DNA of 5,856 nucleotides from Acidobacteriota bacterium. GTDB taxonomy: Bacteria > Acidobacteriota > Blastocatellia > Pyrinomonadales > Pyrinomonadaceae. Below are positions 1 through 5,641 of the stretch, in pieces. A program made the translations under genes and the position numbers. The stretch lies in NCBI GenBank assembly GCA_020199975.1, contig JAIVJP010000370.1:1-5856 (forward strand). Reading direction: 5' to 3'. A model generated the notes under the pieces. It was not told where the DNA came from and did no database searches. It worked only from the letters and a program-made list of their open reading frames with translations. Each line of letters opens with the position of its first letter. Within the stretch, counting starts at the first letter, position 1.

Positions 1-321
1 CTTTCCCTGGGCGACGCAGCCCTTTCCTTCCTTGAAAAGGTCCGGAAGGATCCCTTTGTAAACTACGGGTATGCTTTGCGCGGTGTCCGTCACAATGAAT
101 CTCACGGTCAGCCCATCGGTATCGCGCTTGACAGTGCCTTCCTGTACCAGTCCACCAACTCTAAAAGTCCTTCCCGCCGGTGCTTCTTTTGCGGCTACCT
201 GGGACGGACTAAAGAAAAAAACTAAATTGTCCTGAAAAGCGTTGAGAGCCAGCGCCGCGGCGATCCCCAAACCCGCGAGGCCGGCAATAATAAAGCCGAC
301 CCTCTTATGACGTCGTTTCAT
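1..321 (-). CDS. ccmE: CcmE haem chaperone, N-terminal 107 residues (runs off window)
   Basis: CcmE is the periplasmic, membrane-anchored chaperone that binds haem covalently and passes it to the CcmF/H ligation machinery. The ATG at 321-319 lies 6 nt after the ccmD stop and has an upstream GGGAAG ribosome-binding site about 9 nt away. Reading shows a basic start (MKRRHKR), a single membrane anchor at about residues 8-27, then the OB-fold barrel with the family strings VFFFSPSQV (34-42), FRVGGLVQEGTVKR (53-66), VRFIVTD (73-79) and VVYKGILPDLFKEGKG (86-101). These match the usual CcmE order. The haem-binding histidine motif (HDENY-like) lies beyond the window edge, so its presence cannot be confirmed. 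The frame is open to base 1. Identification rests on several conserved blocks and on its place in the operon. Confidence 0.95.
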   Translation of the reverse strand, partial: MKRRHKRVGFIIAGLAGLGIAAALALNAFQDNLVFFFSPSQVAAKEAPAGRTFRVGGLVQEGTVKRDTDGLTVRFIVTDTAQSIPVVYKGILPDLFKEGKGCVAQGK

Positions 322-327
322 TGGTTA

Positions 328-492
328 TTACTTCCCTCTAAACTCAGAACTACTGCGCTTCTGGTGACGCAACAATTTTCTACGGCGCAGCAGCAACACG
401 ACCTCGCCGCCCATTAATAACAGCGTCATCAGATAGGAACCCCATACGTAAAAGGCGTAGCCGCCCATCGAGAAGAATTCTGACCAGTTCAT
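328..492 (-). CDS. ccmD: CcmD, small haem-exporter membrane protein
   Basis: CcmD is a small single-span inner-membrane protein that joins the CcmABC complex and is needed to release haem-loaded CcmE. The product is 54 aa, typical for the family. The N-terminus MNWSEFFSMGGYAFYVWGSY carries the characteristic GGYAxYVW motif (10-17), followed by a membrane span (about 15-36) and a strongly basic cytoplasmic tail starting RRRK (36-39). The open frame extends upstream to an ATG at 552, but that would overlap ccmC and add 20 residues foreign to the family. The ATG at 492, 10 nt after the ccmC stop, is therefore preferred. It is translated with ccmC and ccmE, with gaps of 10 and 6 nt. Confidence 0.93.
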   Translation of the reverse strand: MNWSEFFSMGGYAFYVWGSYLMTLLLMGGEVVLLLRRRKLLRHQKRSSSEFRGK

Positions 493-502
493 ATTCAGGC
501 TC

Positions 503-1051
503 TCAAGCACCCCAGCGGGGCTGCCCCGCTGCTTCAGCCACCCGCGCGGCATTCTGCTCCCGCTCGAGTATGATATAACGCAGACGAATGAGCACCACGG
601 CGATGGAATAAAGCCAGCAGGCCGCCAGCATGATTAACATTGCAGCCAACATGGGCGGTGCCATTGTAGGTTTGCCCAGCAGTCTGATTGTCGCACCCTG
701 GTGCAAAGTGTTCCACCACTGCACCGAAAAATAGATGATGGGGACATTTATCACTCCCACGATCGCCAAGACCGCGCCGGCCCTATCAGCTCGCCTGGGA
801 TCATCAATCGATGCCTGCAGAAAGATAAAGCCGATGTAGAGAAAGAGCAGAATCAGCGTCGATGTCAGGCGAGCATCCCAAACCCACCATGTGCCCCAAG
901 TGGGCTTACCCCAAAACGACCCTGTCACGAGCGAGAGAAATGTGAACATGGCTCCAGTGATAGATATGGCGGATGCCATCATCGACGACAACCGCGCATT
1001 GAACGCCCAACCGATTGCCGCATAAATCGCCATCAGCACGTAGAGCAACAT
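503..1051 (-). CDS. ccmC: CcmC haem-handling protein, apparently N-terminally shortened
   Basis: CcmC is the WWD-domain membrane protein that presents haem to CcmE. The 182-aa product carries the tryptophan-rich periplasmic motif WGKPTWGTWWVWDARL (47-62), the following span, and the second haem-ligand histidine in WWNTLHQGA (H117, matching E. coli H184). It ends with a span and a charged tail. E. coli CcmC has 245 residues. Aligning the WWD motifs places residue 1 here near E. coli residue 68, so the first membrane span and the HVP motif with ligand H60 are missing. In-frame sequence upstream of the ATG holds only four codons before a TGA, and ccmB ends 49 nt away, so the missing part is not simply a wrong start. 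No good ribosome-binding site precedes the ATG. It may be a decayed gene, an assembly deletion or an unusual short form. Confidence 0.85.
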   Translation of the reverse strand: MLLYVLMAIYAAIGWAFNARLSSMMASAISITGAMFTFLSLVTGSFWGKPTWGTWWVWDARLTSTLILLFLYIGFIFLQASIDDPRRADRAGAVLAIVGVINVPIIYFSVQWWNTLHQGATIRLLGKPTMAPPMLAAMLIMLAACWLYSIAVVLIRLRYIILEREQNAARVAEAAGQPRWGA

Positions 1052-1100
1052 ATTTGTACCAATTCATCTTTGACTCATTTCAAAGCGCAAAAGCGAGAGA

Positions 1101-1784
1101 CTACTCCAAAGATATGCGCAGCGCCGCGGCAGTTGCCCAGGGAGCAAAAACCAAAGAAAGCACCAGCAGTGCTCCGAGAAGCGAAAGGCTTCCTTGCACT
1201 CCCGACCCCATAATACTGGCGTCAACAGCGCCGGCCCCGAATATCAACACCGGAATACAAAGAGGCAGCACTAGTATGGAAATTAGAAGGCCGCCCCCTC
1301 GCAATCCCAACGTCAGCGCTGCACCAATCGATCCTATTAGAGCGAGTACCGGAGTTCCGAGTAATAATGACACAACTAGAACAAACAACGTATTCCCGGA
1401 TAACCCGAACTGGATGGCCAGTACCGGCGACAGGAGCGCTAAAGGCACTCCCGAGACCAGCCAAAGCGCCAGCCCTTTTCCCAGCACAACCAGATACAGT
1501 GGCTGGGGCGTCAGCAACAATTGCTCGAGCGTGCCATCCTGATAATCGTTTGCAAAGAGCCTTCCGAGCGAGAGCATCGAAGCCAGCAGAGCCGCTACCC
1601 AAACTACGCCCGGCGCGATGAGACGCAGCAAGTAGGTTTCAGGTCCGATCCCCAACGGGAACAGACTGACAACTATTAAAAAAAAGAAGAGCGTCGATAG
1701 AACATCCACGCGCCCCTTCCAGGCCAGAGTCAGATCGCGCACCACGATCCAACGAAACATTGACAAGGTGGAAGGAACGCTCAC
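1101..1784 (-). CDS. ccmB: CcmB, haem-exporter ABC transporter membrane subunit
   Basis: CcmB is the multi-span permease that pairs with the CcmA ATPase in the CcmABCD complex releasing holo-CcmE. The product is 227 aa, near the usual 220, and looks complete. It has about six hydrophobic spans, the cytoplasmic loop FANDYQDGTLEQLLLTP (78-93) that corresponds to the E. coli DGSLEQL segment, the late motif IFGAGAVDA (181-189), and the family-typical C-terminus APWATAAALRISLE (214-227). The start chosen is GTG at 1784-1782, which overlaps the ccmA TGA in a 4-nt GTGA, suggesting translational coupling. An ATG eight codons later (1760) would give MFRWIVVRDL, closer to many homologues, and cannot be excluded. 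There is a 49-nt gap before ccmC. Confidence 0.94.
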   Translation of the reverse strand: MSVPSTLSMFRWIVVRDLTLAWKGRVDVLSTLFFFLIVVSLFPLGIGPETYLLRLIAPGVVWVAALLASMLSLGRLFANDYQDGTLEQLLLTPQPLYLVVLGKGLALWLVSGVPLALLSPVLAIQFGLSGNTLFVLVVSLLLGTPVLALIGSIGAALTLGLRGGGLLISILVLPLCIPVLIFGAGAVDASIMGSGVQGSLSLLGALLVLSLVFAPWATAAALRISLE

Positions 1785-2398
1785 GATGCCAGGTCGAGCC
1801 GATGATAGGAATTTGCGGAGAGATCCAATTCATGATGTGTTGCGATAACCGCTATCCCACCCTTGTTCAAGTGCTCTTCGATTAACGATGTCACGAATCG
1901 GACCGCCGACGAATCCAGCGACGTAAGCACTTCATCCAGCACCCAGAGCGACGTTTTGCAAGTCAGGAGCCGGGCGAGCGCTGTCCGTCGTCGCTGGCCT
2001 TCGGATAACAACCTGGCCGGCAAGTGCTCACGACCTGAAAGACCTATCTTACCCAGAACGTTCGTGGCCTCTTGCTGGCTAAGCTCAGTACCCGCCAGCC
2101 CGCTGGTAACCCTGAGATTCTCGATCGGAGTTAGTTCTTCTTTGAGTCCATTGCGATGACCGATGTAGCTGAGCGACTTGAAGTAATCCTCACCCAGCGA
2201 ACGAATACTCGCTCCTTGCCAACGAATGTGACCCTCCGCGGGTGCAAGGAGGCCGCAGGTCAACCGTAACAGACTCGTTTTGCCACTGCCGTTTGGTCCC
2301 TGCACTTGCAACAGGGAACCCGGGCTCAGGGCAAAGTTGACGTCGGTGAATAATCTACGGTCGCCGCGTACGCATCCCAGGCCTGTCGCTTCCAACAT
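1781..2398 (-). CDS. ccmA: CcmA, haem-exporter ABC transporter ATPase
   Basis: CcmA is the cytoplasmic ATP-binding subunit whose ATP hydrolysis drives release of haem-loaded CcmE from CcmCD. The 205-aa product, the family's usual length, shows Walker A GPNGSGKT (34-41), the CcmA-type loop SYIGHRNGLKEELTPIENL (77-95), an ABC signature LSEGQRRRTALARLL (131-145), Walker B LWVLDE (151-156) and the H-loop ATHHE (H188). Two small departures are visible: LSEGQ instead of the common LSAGQ, and DEVLTSLD where DEPxTxLD is usual. Catalytic residues are intact. The open frame continues upstream to 2482, but the ATG at 2398 gives the standard CcmA beginning (MLEATGLGC) with an AAGGG sequence upstream. It is the first gene of the ccm operon; a promoter should lie in the divergent region to its right. 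Confidence 0.96.
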   Translation of the reverse strand: MLEATGLGCVRGDRRLFTDVNFALSPGSLLQVQGPNGSGKTSLLRLTCGLLAPAEGHIRWQGASIRSLGEDYFKSLSYIGHRNGLKEELTPIENLRVTSGLAGTELSQQEATNVLGKIGLSGREHLPARLLSEGQRRRTALARLLTCKTSLWVLDEVLTSLDSSAVRFVTSLIEEHLNKGGIAVIATHHELDLSANSYHRLDLAS

Positions 2399-2432
2399 TC
2401 TCGCTTGCCCTTCTATTCGATATCGCTGTTCG

Positions 2433-2456
2433 CTTGACCATTGTCTTGACCATTGT
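2433..2456. repeat. Perfect 12-bp tandem duplication upstream of ccmA
   Basis: The unit CTTGACCATTGT occurs twice with no gap (2433-2444 and 2445-2456), beginning 35 bases upstream of the ccmA start. On the ccmA sense strand each unit reads ACAATGGTCAAG. It could be a slippage duplication or a two-site operator; the sequence alone does not decide. Confidence 0.9.
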
Positions 2457-2545
2457 ATTGAACCTTCGCAGGAAAAGCACACCGGCAGTTTTACAGATCC
2501 TACTAAGAGTTGCTAAGTACTGCCCTTCGGAATTACGGCAACGCA

Positions 2546-2663
2546 TTTGGAGTGCGCAGGTAAAGCGAAGCGGCGACGGCGCTTTGGATACCGGTCGTGC
2601 TTCCATTTAGTCAAATCGAGAATCCAAAGCGGTGTCGCGCTGCGCTTGCCACCGCAGTCCAAA
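2546..2663. repeat. Facing pair of about 42-bp interspersed repeat copies
   Basis: Copy one (2546-2588) begins TTTGGAGTGCG and ends CGCTTTGGA. Copy two (2623-2663) begins TCCAAAGCGGTG and ends CCGCAGTCCAAA. The reverse complement of copy two aligns with copy one over its whole length with a few substitutions and two one-base gaps, so they form an imperfect large hairpin with a 34-nt loop. Each copy has TTTGGA/TCCAAA at both ends in direct orientation. Copy two also contains an inner GCGGTG/CACCGC stem (2629-2634 with 2650-2655). I recall similar elements dispersed in Acidobacteriota and Verrucomicrobiota genomes, but that is memory, not a search. No transposase is linked. Confidence 0.8.
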
Positions 2664-2849
2664 GCTTTACTTAATTCGAGTTATTTCATGTGACTTCGTG
2701 GACGCTTTACTGCTTACTTTTGCTGCTTGCCAGTTTTTCACAACCTGCTAAAGCCAATGAACGGCATGCAGCGACCGCGAATCAGGTCTCTTGTGCAAAA
2801 CCTGTGCTTGCTAGCGCCAGCCTTTTCCGATAAAAGAATTGCATCCAGA

Positions 2850-5009
2850 ATGAAGAAACGCATCTTACGCTCCGAGTCAACCAACCCTCCCAAACCGGGA
2901 AAGGCGCACCACGCCAAATCCTCCGCGCCTCCTCAGTACCCATTCTCGGCAATCGTCGGGCAGGAAGAGATGAAGCTCGCGCTTATTCTGAACGCGGTCG
3001 ATCCATCGATTGGCGGCGTGCTGATAATGGGACACCGCGGCACCGGCAAATCTACTGCAGTGCGAGGCCTGGCTGAGCTGTTACCCGAAATCATGGTCGT
3101 TGCGGGCTGCGCATATCGTTGCGACCCGGCAAGCGGAAGCAATCTTTGCGTCGAGTGTCAAAAGAAGGCGGAACGTGGCGATCGACTAGAGCGTGAAGCG
3201 GCGCCTGTAGCCGTCGTGGATCTTCCGCTCGGCGCCACCGAAGATCGTGTGTGTGGAACCATTGATATCGAGCGCGCGCTCCGGGACGGGGCAAAAACGT
3301 TCGAGCCAGGACTACTGGCCCGAGCGAACCGTGGGCTTCTTTACATCGACGAGGTCAATCTTCTCGACGACCACCTGGTTGACGTTTTGCTTGATGTAGC
3401 CGTAACAGGCATCAACAAGGTGGAGCGAGAGGGCATTTCAATTGAACACCCTGCACGATTTGTGTTGATCGGTTCCGGAAATCCCGAGGAGGGAGAGTTG
3501 CGCCCCCAGCTACTGGATCGGTTTGGTCTGCACGTGGTAGTGAAAACTGATCACGATCTCGATCGGCGAGTCGACATAGTCGAACGCCGCAACGCCTTCG
3601 AGAGTGATCCCGAAGAGTTCTGCGCCAACGTGGCCCAGGATCAGTGGCAACTTCGAAACAAAATCACTCGCGCGCAGAAGAACTCTGGTTCAGTCATAGT
3701 TGAACGTCCGTTGTTGCGTCAGATTGCGCAGATCTGCACTGCGCTGAAGATCGACGGACACCGCGGTGAGTTGACGATCACTCGAGCCGGACGTGCGCTG
3801 GCGGCATTCGAGGGCCGCAAAAAAGTTACGCAAGACGATGTCCGTCGCGTCACTCCAATGGCCTTGCGCCACAGGCTGCGGAGGGATCCGCTTGAAGAAC
3901 CGGCCAGCACCGAGCGAATTCAGCGAGCCTTGGAAAAGGTGTTCGCCGAACAGCCGGAGAAGCGCAACGCCGGGTCGGGCAGTGGGGGTCAAAACGACGG
4001 CGCTAGATCAGCAGGGCGGAACTCGGAGAGCGAGGCTCGCAATCGAAGCGCTGCCGGGCTTTCTCGCTCACGTGGAAAATCAGCTGATCCGAATGGGGGC
4101 CGTGGCTTCGATTCACCAGAAGTGCCCTCGTCATCCTCGGCTCTAGGTCTTGAGTTATTTGAGTTCGGACTTAGTGGGCGTGCGGGAGCCGCACGACGTC
4201 AATCAAAGGCAGCTAACCTTAGCACTAGTCGGGATGCCGGATCGAAGCAAATTTGCTCCGGCTCTCAGCGGGGAAGGTATGCGCGGGCGGTCAGCTTCAG
4301 AGGAGAGGGCGGCAGAATAGCGGTTGACGCCACTTTGCGGGCGGCGGCAGGTGCCGCGTACAGGGTGCCGCGTGCCAGATCTTGTCCCTTAACGGCACCT
4401 GACACCCGGCACCTGACACCTTATCTTCGTTACAAGCAACTGAGCCGAAAGGGCGGAAGGCTTTTCATTTTCGCGATAGACGGCTCTGGAAGTATGGCAA
4501 TCAACCGCATCCGCCAGGCGAAAGGAGCTGCGCTCAGCCTACTGAAACAGTCGTACATTAAGCGTGACCGCGTGGCTATCGTAGGGTTTCGTGGTACGTC
4601 AGCGGAAGTGCTCTTACCGCCGTCAAGGAGCACGCTTCGCGCACGGCGAGTTCTCGATTCAATGGGAGTTGGCGGCGGAACGCCACTCACTGCCGGCCTA
4701 ATCCGCTCGCTGAAGGTAGCAAAACAAGATCGAAGCGAAAGTGAGATCTTTCTTTTGGTTTTCACTGACGGCAACGCGAATGTTGCGGCGGGATCAAACG
4801 GAAGTGCATCGCAACTTGAACGTCGGGCTGAATGTCGGGAAACGATCGAGAGAGAGTTAGCGGGCTTGGGTTCAGCGTTAGGTAAGGCCGGGGTAAAAAT
4901 CTTTGTCGTGGACAGTCACGACCCCTATGTCTGCTGGGACCGCCGGTCATCCGTCGGGGTCGGGGGCCACAGAAGACGCCAACCAAGGTGCTTACGACCA
5001 TTCGTCTAG
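2850..5009 (+). CDS. Fused ChlI/ChlD-like metal chelatase subunit (AAA+ and VWA)
   Basis: This gene encodes the AAA+/VWA motor subunit of a magnesium- or cobalt-chelatase type complex, which uses ATP to drive metal insertion by a large CobN/BchH-type subunit (not in the window). From the ATG at 2850 it gives 719 aa. The AAA+ part has Walker A GHRGTGKST (61-69), four cysteines in CX3C (87, 91) and CX2C (100, 103), Walker B LLYIDEVN (163-170) and GSGNPEEGELRPQLLDRFG (208-226) with the arginine-bearing segment. A helical lid ends near 350 with VTPMALRHRLRRDPLEE. A Ser/Gly/Arg-rich linker spans about 370-475. The VWA domain carries a full MIDAS: DGSGS (544-548), T611 in GGGTPL and D640 in VFTDGNANV. 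Residues 501-524 come from a palindromic repeat. Residues after about 690 are foreign, so the last VWA strand and helix are lost. The frame is open back to TTG 2727 and ATG 2757; 2850 is preferred but its ribosome-binding site is weak. The metal cannot be told from sequence. Confidence 0.9.
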   Translation: MKKRILRSESTNPPKPGKAHHAKSSAPPQYPFSAIVGQEEMKLALILNAVDPSIGGVLIMGHRGTGKSTAVRGLAELLPEIMVVAGCAYRCDPASGSNLCVECQKKAERGDRLEREAAPVAVVDLPLGATEDRVCGTIDIERALRDGAKTFEPGLLARANRGLLYIDEVNLLDDHLVDVLLDVAVTGINKVEREGISIEHPARFVLIGSGNPEEGELRPQLLDRFGLHVVVKTDHDLDRRVDIVERRNAFESDPEEFCANVAQDQWQLRNKITRAQKNSGSVIVERPLLRQIAQICTALKIDGHRGELTITRAGRALAAFEGRKKVTQDDVRRVTPMALRHRLRRDPLEEPASTERIQRALEKVFAEQPEKRNAGSGSGGQNDGARSAGRNSESEARNRSAAGLSRSRGKSADPNGGRGFDSPEVPSSSSALGLELFEFGLSGRAGAARRQSKAANLSTSRDAGSKQICSGSQRGRYARAVSFRGEGGRIAVDATLRAAAGAAYRVPRARSCPLTAPDTRHLTPYLRYKQLSRKGGRLFIFAIDGSGSMAINRIRQAKGAALSLLKQSYIKRDRVAIVGFRGTSAEVLLPPSRSTLRARRVLDSMGVGGGTPLTAGLIRSLKVAKQDRSESEIFLLVFTDGNANVAAGSNGSASQLERRAECRETIERELAGLGSALGKAGVKIFVVDSHDPYVCWDRRSSVGVGGHRRRQPRCLRPFV
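4350..4420. repeat. 71-bp palindromic repeat embedded in the chelatase gene
   Basis: Two 27-nt arms (4350-4376 and 4394-4420) are inverted relative to each other with 19 of 27 positions pairing, separated by a 17-nt loop. Each arm is itself a tandem repeat with a 14-nt period: GGCACCTGACACC appears exactly at 4394-4406 and 4408-4420, and GGTGCCGCGT exactly at 4350-4359 and 4364-4373. The element lies in frame and encodes chelatase residues 501-524, between the conserved block IAVDATLRAAA (490-500) and the VWA start. Its structure resembles REP-type or miniature interspersed elements; no transposase is nearby. Confidence 0.88.
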
Positions 5010-5143
5010 ATGCGGACGTGATCGCCTTTTTCCGATCATTAGGTCCCGGATATCAGTCTCGCATCAATGATGTCCTTCGTCGCGTTAAAGAGCGAGGCCT
5101 AACCACCGCCTCAACAGCCGCTCGCAAGCGGGCGGCGCGTTAG
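4940..5143 (+). pseudogene. BrnA-like antitoxin, 5'-truncated remnant
   Basis: In a frame different from the overlapping chelatase end, the sequence reads PVIRRGRGPQKTPTKV followed by LTTIRLDADVIAFFRS, LGPGYQSRINDVLRR and VKERGL, ending at TAG 5141-5143. The blocks IRLDADV, GPGYQSRINDVLR and the preceding RRGRGP are characteristic of BrnA/ribbon-helix-helix antitoxins, which bind DNA as dimers and neutralise a BrnT-type RNase. The normal N-terminal half that contacts the toxin is absent, and no ATG is present. A GTG at 4988 could in principle start a 51-residue DNA-binding fragment. The 5' end merges with the chelatase VWA coding sequence at about 4925-4945, which marks the rearrangement junction. 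Confidence 0.72.
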
Positions 5144-5306
5144 CCTCGATGCGCCTTTGAAAAAGACGCGGGCAGGACGTTCCCTGCGGGTGATTTATGT
5201 TCCGGACCCAGAGCCGGACAGCGTGTTTGTGGTCACGGCATATGAACTACGAAAGAAACCGCTCACCGCGTATCGACGGCGACGCCGTCGGAAAGGCAAG
5301 AGATGA
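5142..5306 (+). pseudogene. DUF4258-like toxin, C-terminal remnant
   Basis: The frame ending at TGA 5304-5306 reads KKTRAGRSLRVIYVPDPEP, then DSVFVVTAYELRKKPLTAY and an arginine-rich tail RRRRRRKGKR. This resembles the C-terminal half of DUF4258/BrnT-fold toxins, small RNase-like proteins with a core strand pattern RVIYVxD...VVTAYE. The N-terminal half with the conserved histidine/arginine helix is missing and no plausible start codon precedes the similarity. It overlaps the downstream antitoxin start in an ATGA (5303-5306), the usual coupled arrangement for such a pair, so the two were probably one toxin-antitoxin operon. The family assignment is from memory of motif patterns. Confidence 0.62.
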
Positions 5307-5516
5307 AGCAAAGCAAATTCCCGCGAGCCTGGGATGAGGAGAGAGTTCGCCGCGTGCTCGCCCATTACGAGCAGCAGACCGAAGCAGAGGCGGTCGCGGA
5401 GGATGAAGCTTCGTTTGAGGATACAACGCAAGCCGTCATGGAGGTTCCCAGGGAACTGGTTTCCCGCAGTTCGGGAGCTGATCGCAAAACGCCAGGCGCG
5501 CCGCGACCCAGAGTAG
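5303..5516 (+). pseudogene. Antitoxin partner of the DUF4258-like toxin, frameshifted
   Basis: The ATG at 5303 opens MKQSKFPRAWDEERVRRVL, AHYEQQTEAEAVAEDEA and MEVPRELV, a pattern I associate with small acidic antitoxins encoded just after DUF4258-type toxins. Around the T run at 5460-5462 the reading breaks. The original frame would continue through SRSSGADRK to a distant stop at 5636-5638, while removing one T gives ELVPAVRELIAKRQARRDPE and a stop at 5514-5516. The latter is the expected ending, so a single-base insertion has inactivated or altered the gene. Without it the product would be 70 aa. Function is inferred only from context and pattern. Confidence 0.65.
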
Positions 5517-5638
5517 CGCGAGACTGCGCTGCTGGTCTTCACCGATGGTCACGCGAATGTCTGCCAATAGAATGCTCGGCGCTGGTTAACTTGAGCGTTC
5601 GGCGAATCGCGCAAGTTGAGATGATTCGTTTGGAGTAA
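5517..5638 (+). pseudogene. Fragment of a second chelatase-type VWA domain
   Basis: Codons 5520-5561 read ETALLVFTDGHANV. The chelatase gene upstream reads EIFLLVFTDGNANV at 4743-4784. Within the shared LVFTDG(N/H)ANV stretch nearly all nucleotide differences fall at third positions or are synonymous, as expected for diverged coding sequence rather than a recent copy. A TAG follows at 5568-5570. In another frame, SVRRIAQVEMIRLE ends at TAA 5636-5638 and may match the helix that follows this strand in the chelatase (IERELAGLG region), which would need a frameshift between them. The first part is well supported, the second weakly. It appears to be a relic of a paralogous VWA gene. Confidence 0.55.
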
Positions 5639-5641
5639 ATA

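Larger units (their letters stand above)
2399..2849. other. Divergent intergenic region between ccmA and the chelatase gene
   Basis: About 450 bases separate the two divergent start codons and no convincing gene is present. The stretch holds a 12-bp tandem repeat close to ccmA and two facing repeat copies in the middle. Promoters for both directions should lie here, but I cannot identify a convincing -35/-10 pair on either strand. The plus-strand frame of the chelatase gene is open back to a TTG at 2727, yet 2727-2849 encodes nothing resembling the family. Confidence 0.7.

Noticed and set aside
701..1542. Long plus-strand open frames across ccmC and ccmB
   Set aside because: They lie antisense to clearly conserved membrane protein genes and translate to low-complexity, Pro/Arg/Ser-rich sequence.
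2349..2444. Small upstream reading frame starting at an ATG inside the 12-bp repeat, overlapping the ccmA start
   Set aside because: It reads MVKTMVKRTAISNRR and onward through ccmA in another frame, has no family features and no clear ribosome-binding site.
2727..2755. Possible -35/-10 promoter TTGCCA with a downstream TAAAGC
   Set aside because: The -10 match is poor and the spacing is not decisive, so it is not better than chance.
2727..2849. Longer chelatase start at TTG 2727 or ATG 2757
   Set aside because: The added residues resemble nothing in the family and neither start has a clear ribosome-binding site. The ATG at 2850 brings the N-terminus close to the conserved PFSAIVGQ block. 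ATG 2757 is not strictly excluded.
4350..4420. The palindrome as a transcription terminator
   Set aside because: It lies inside an open coding frame, has no following T run, and its arms are made of tandem repeats as in dispersed elements.
5195..5542. Minus-strand open frame opposite the toxin-antitoxin remnants
   Set aside because: The plus strand carries recognisable motifs in the same interval, and the minus-strand product shows no domain or plausible start context.
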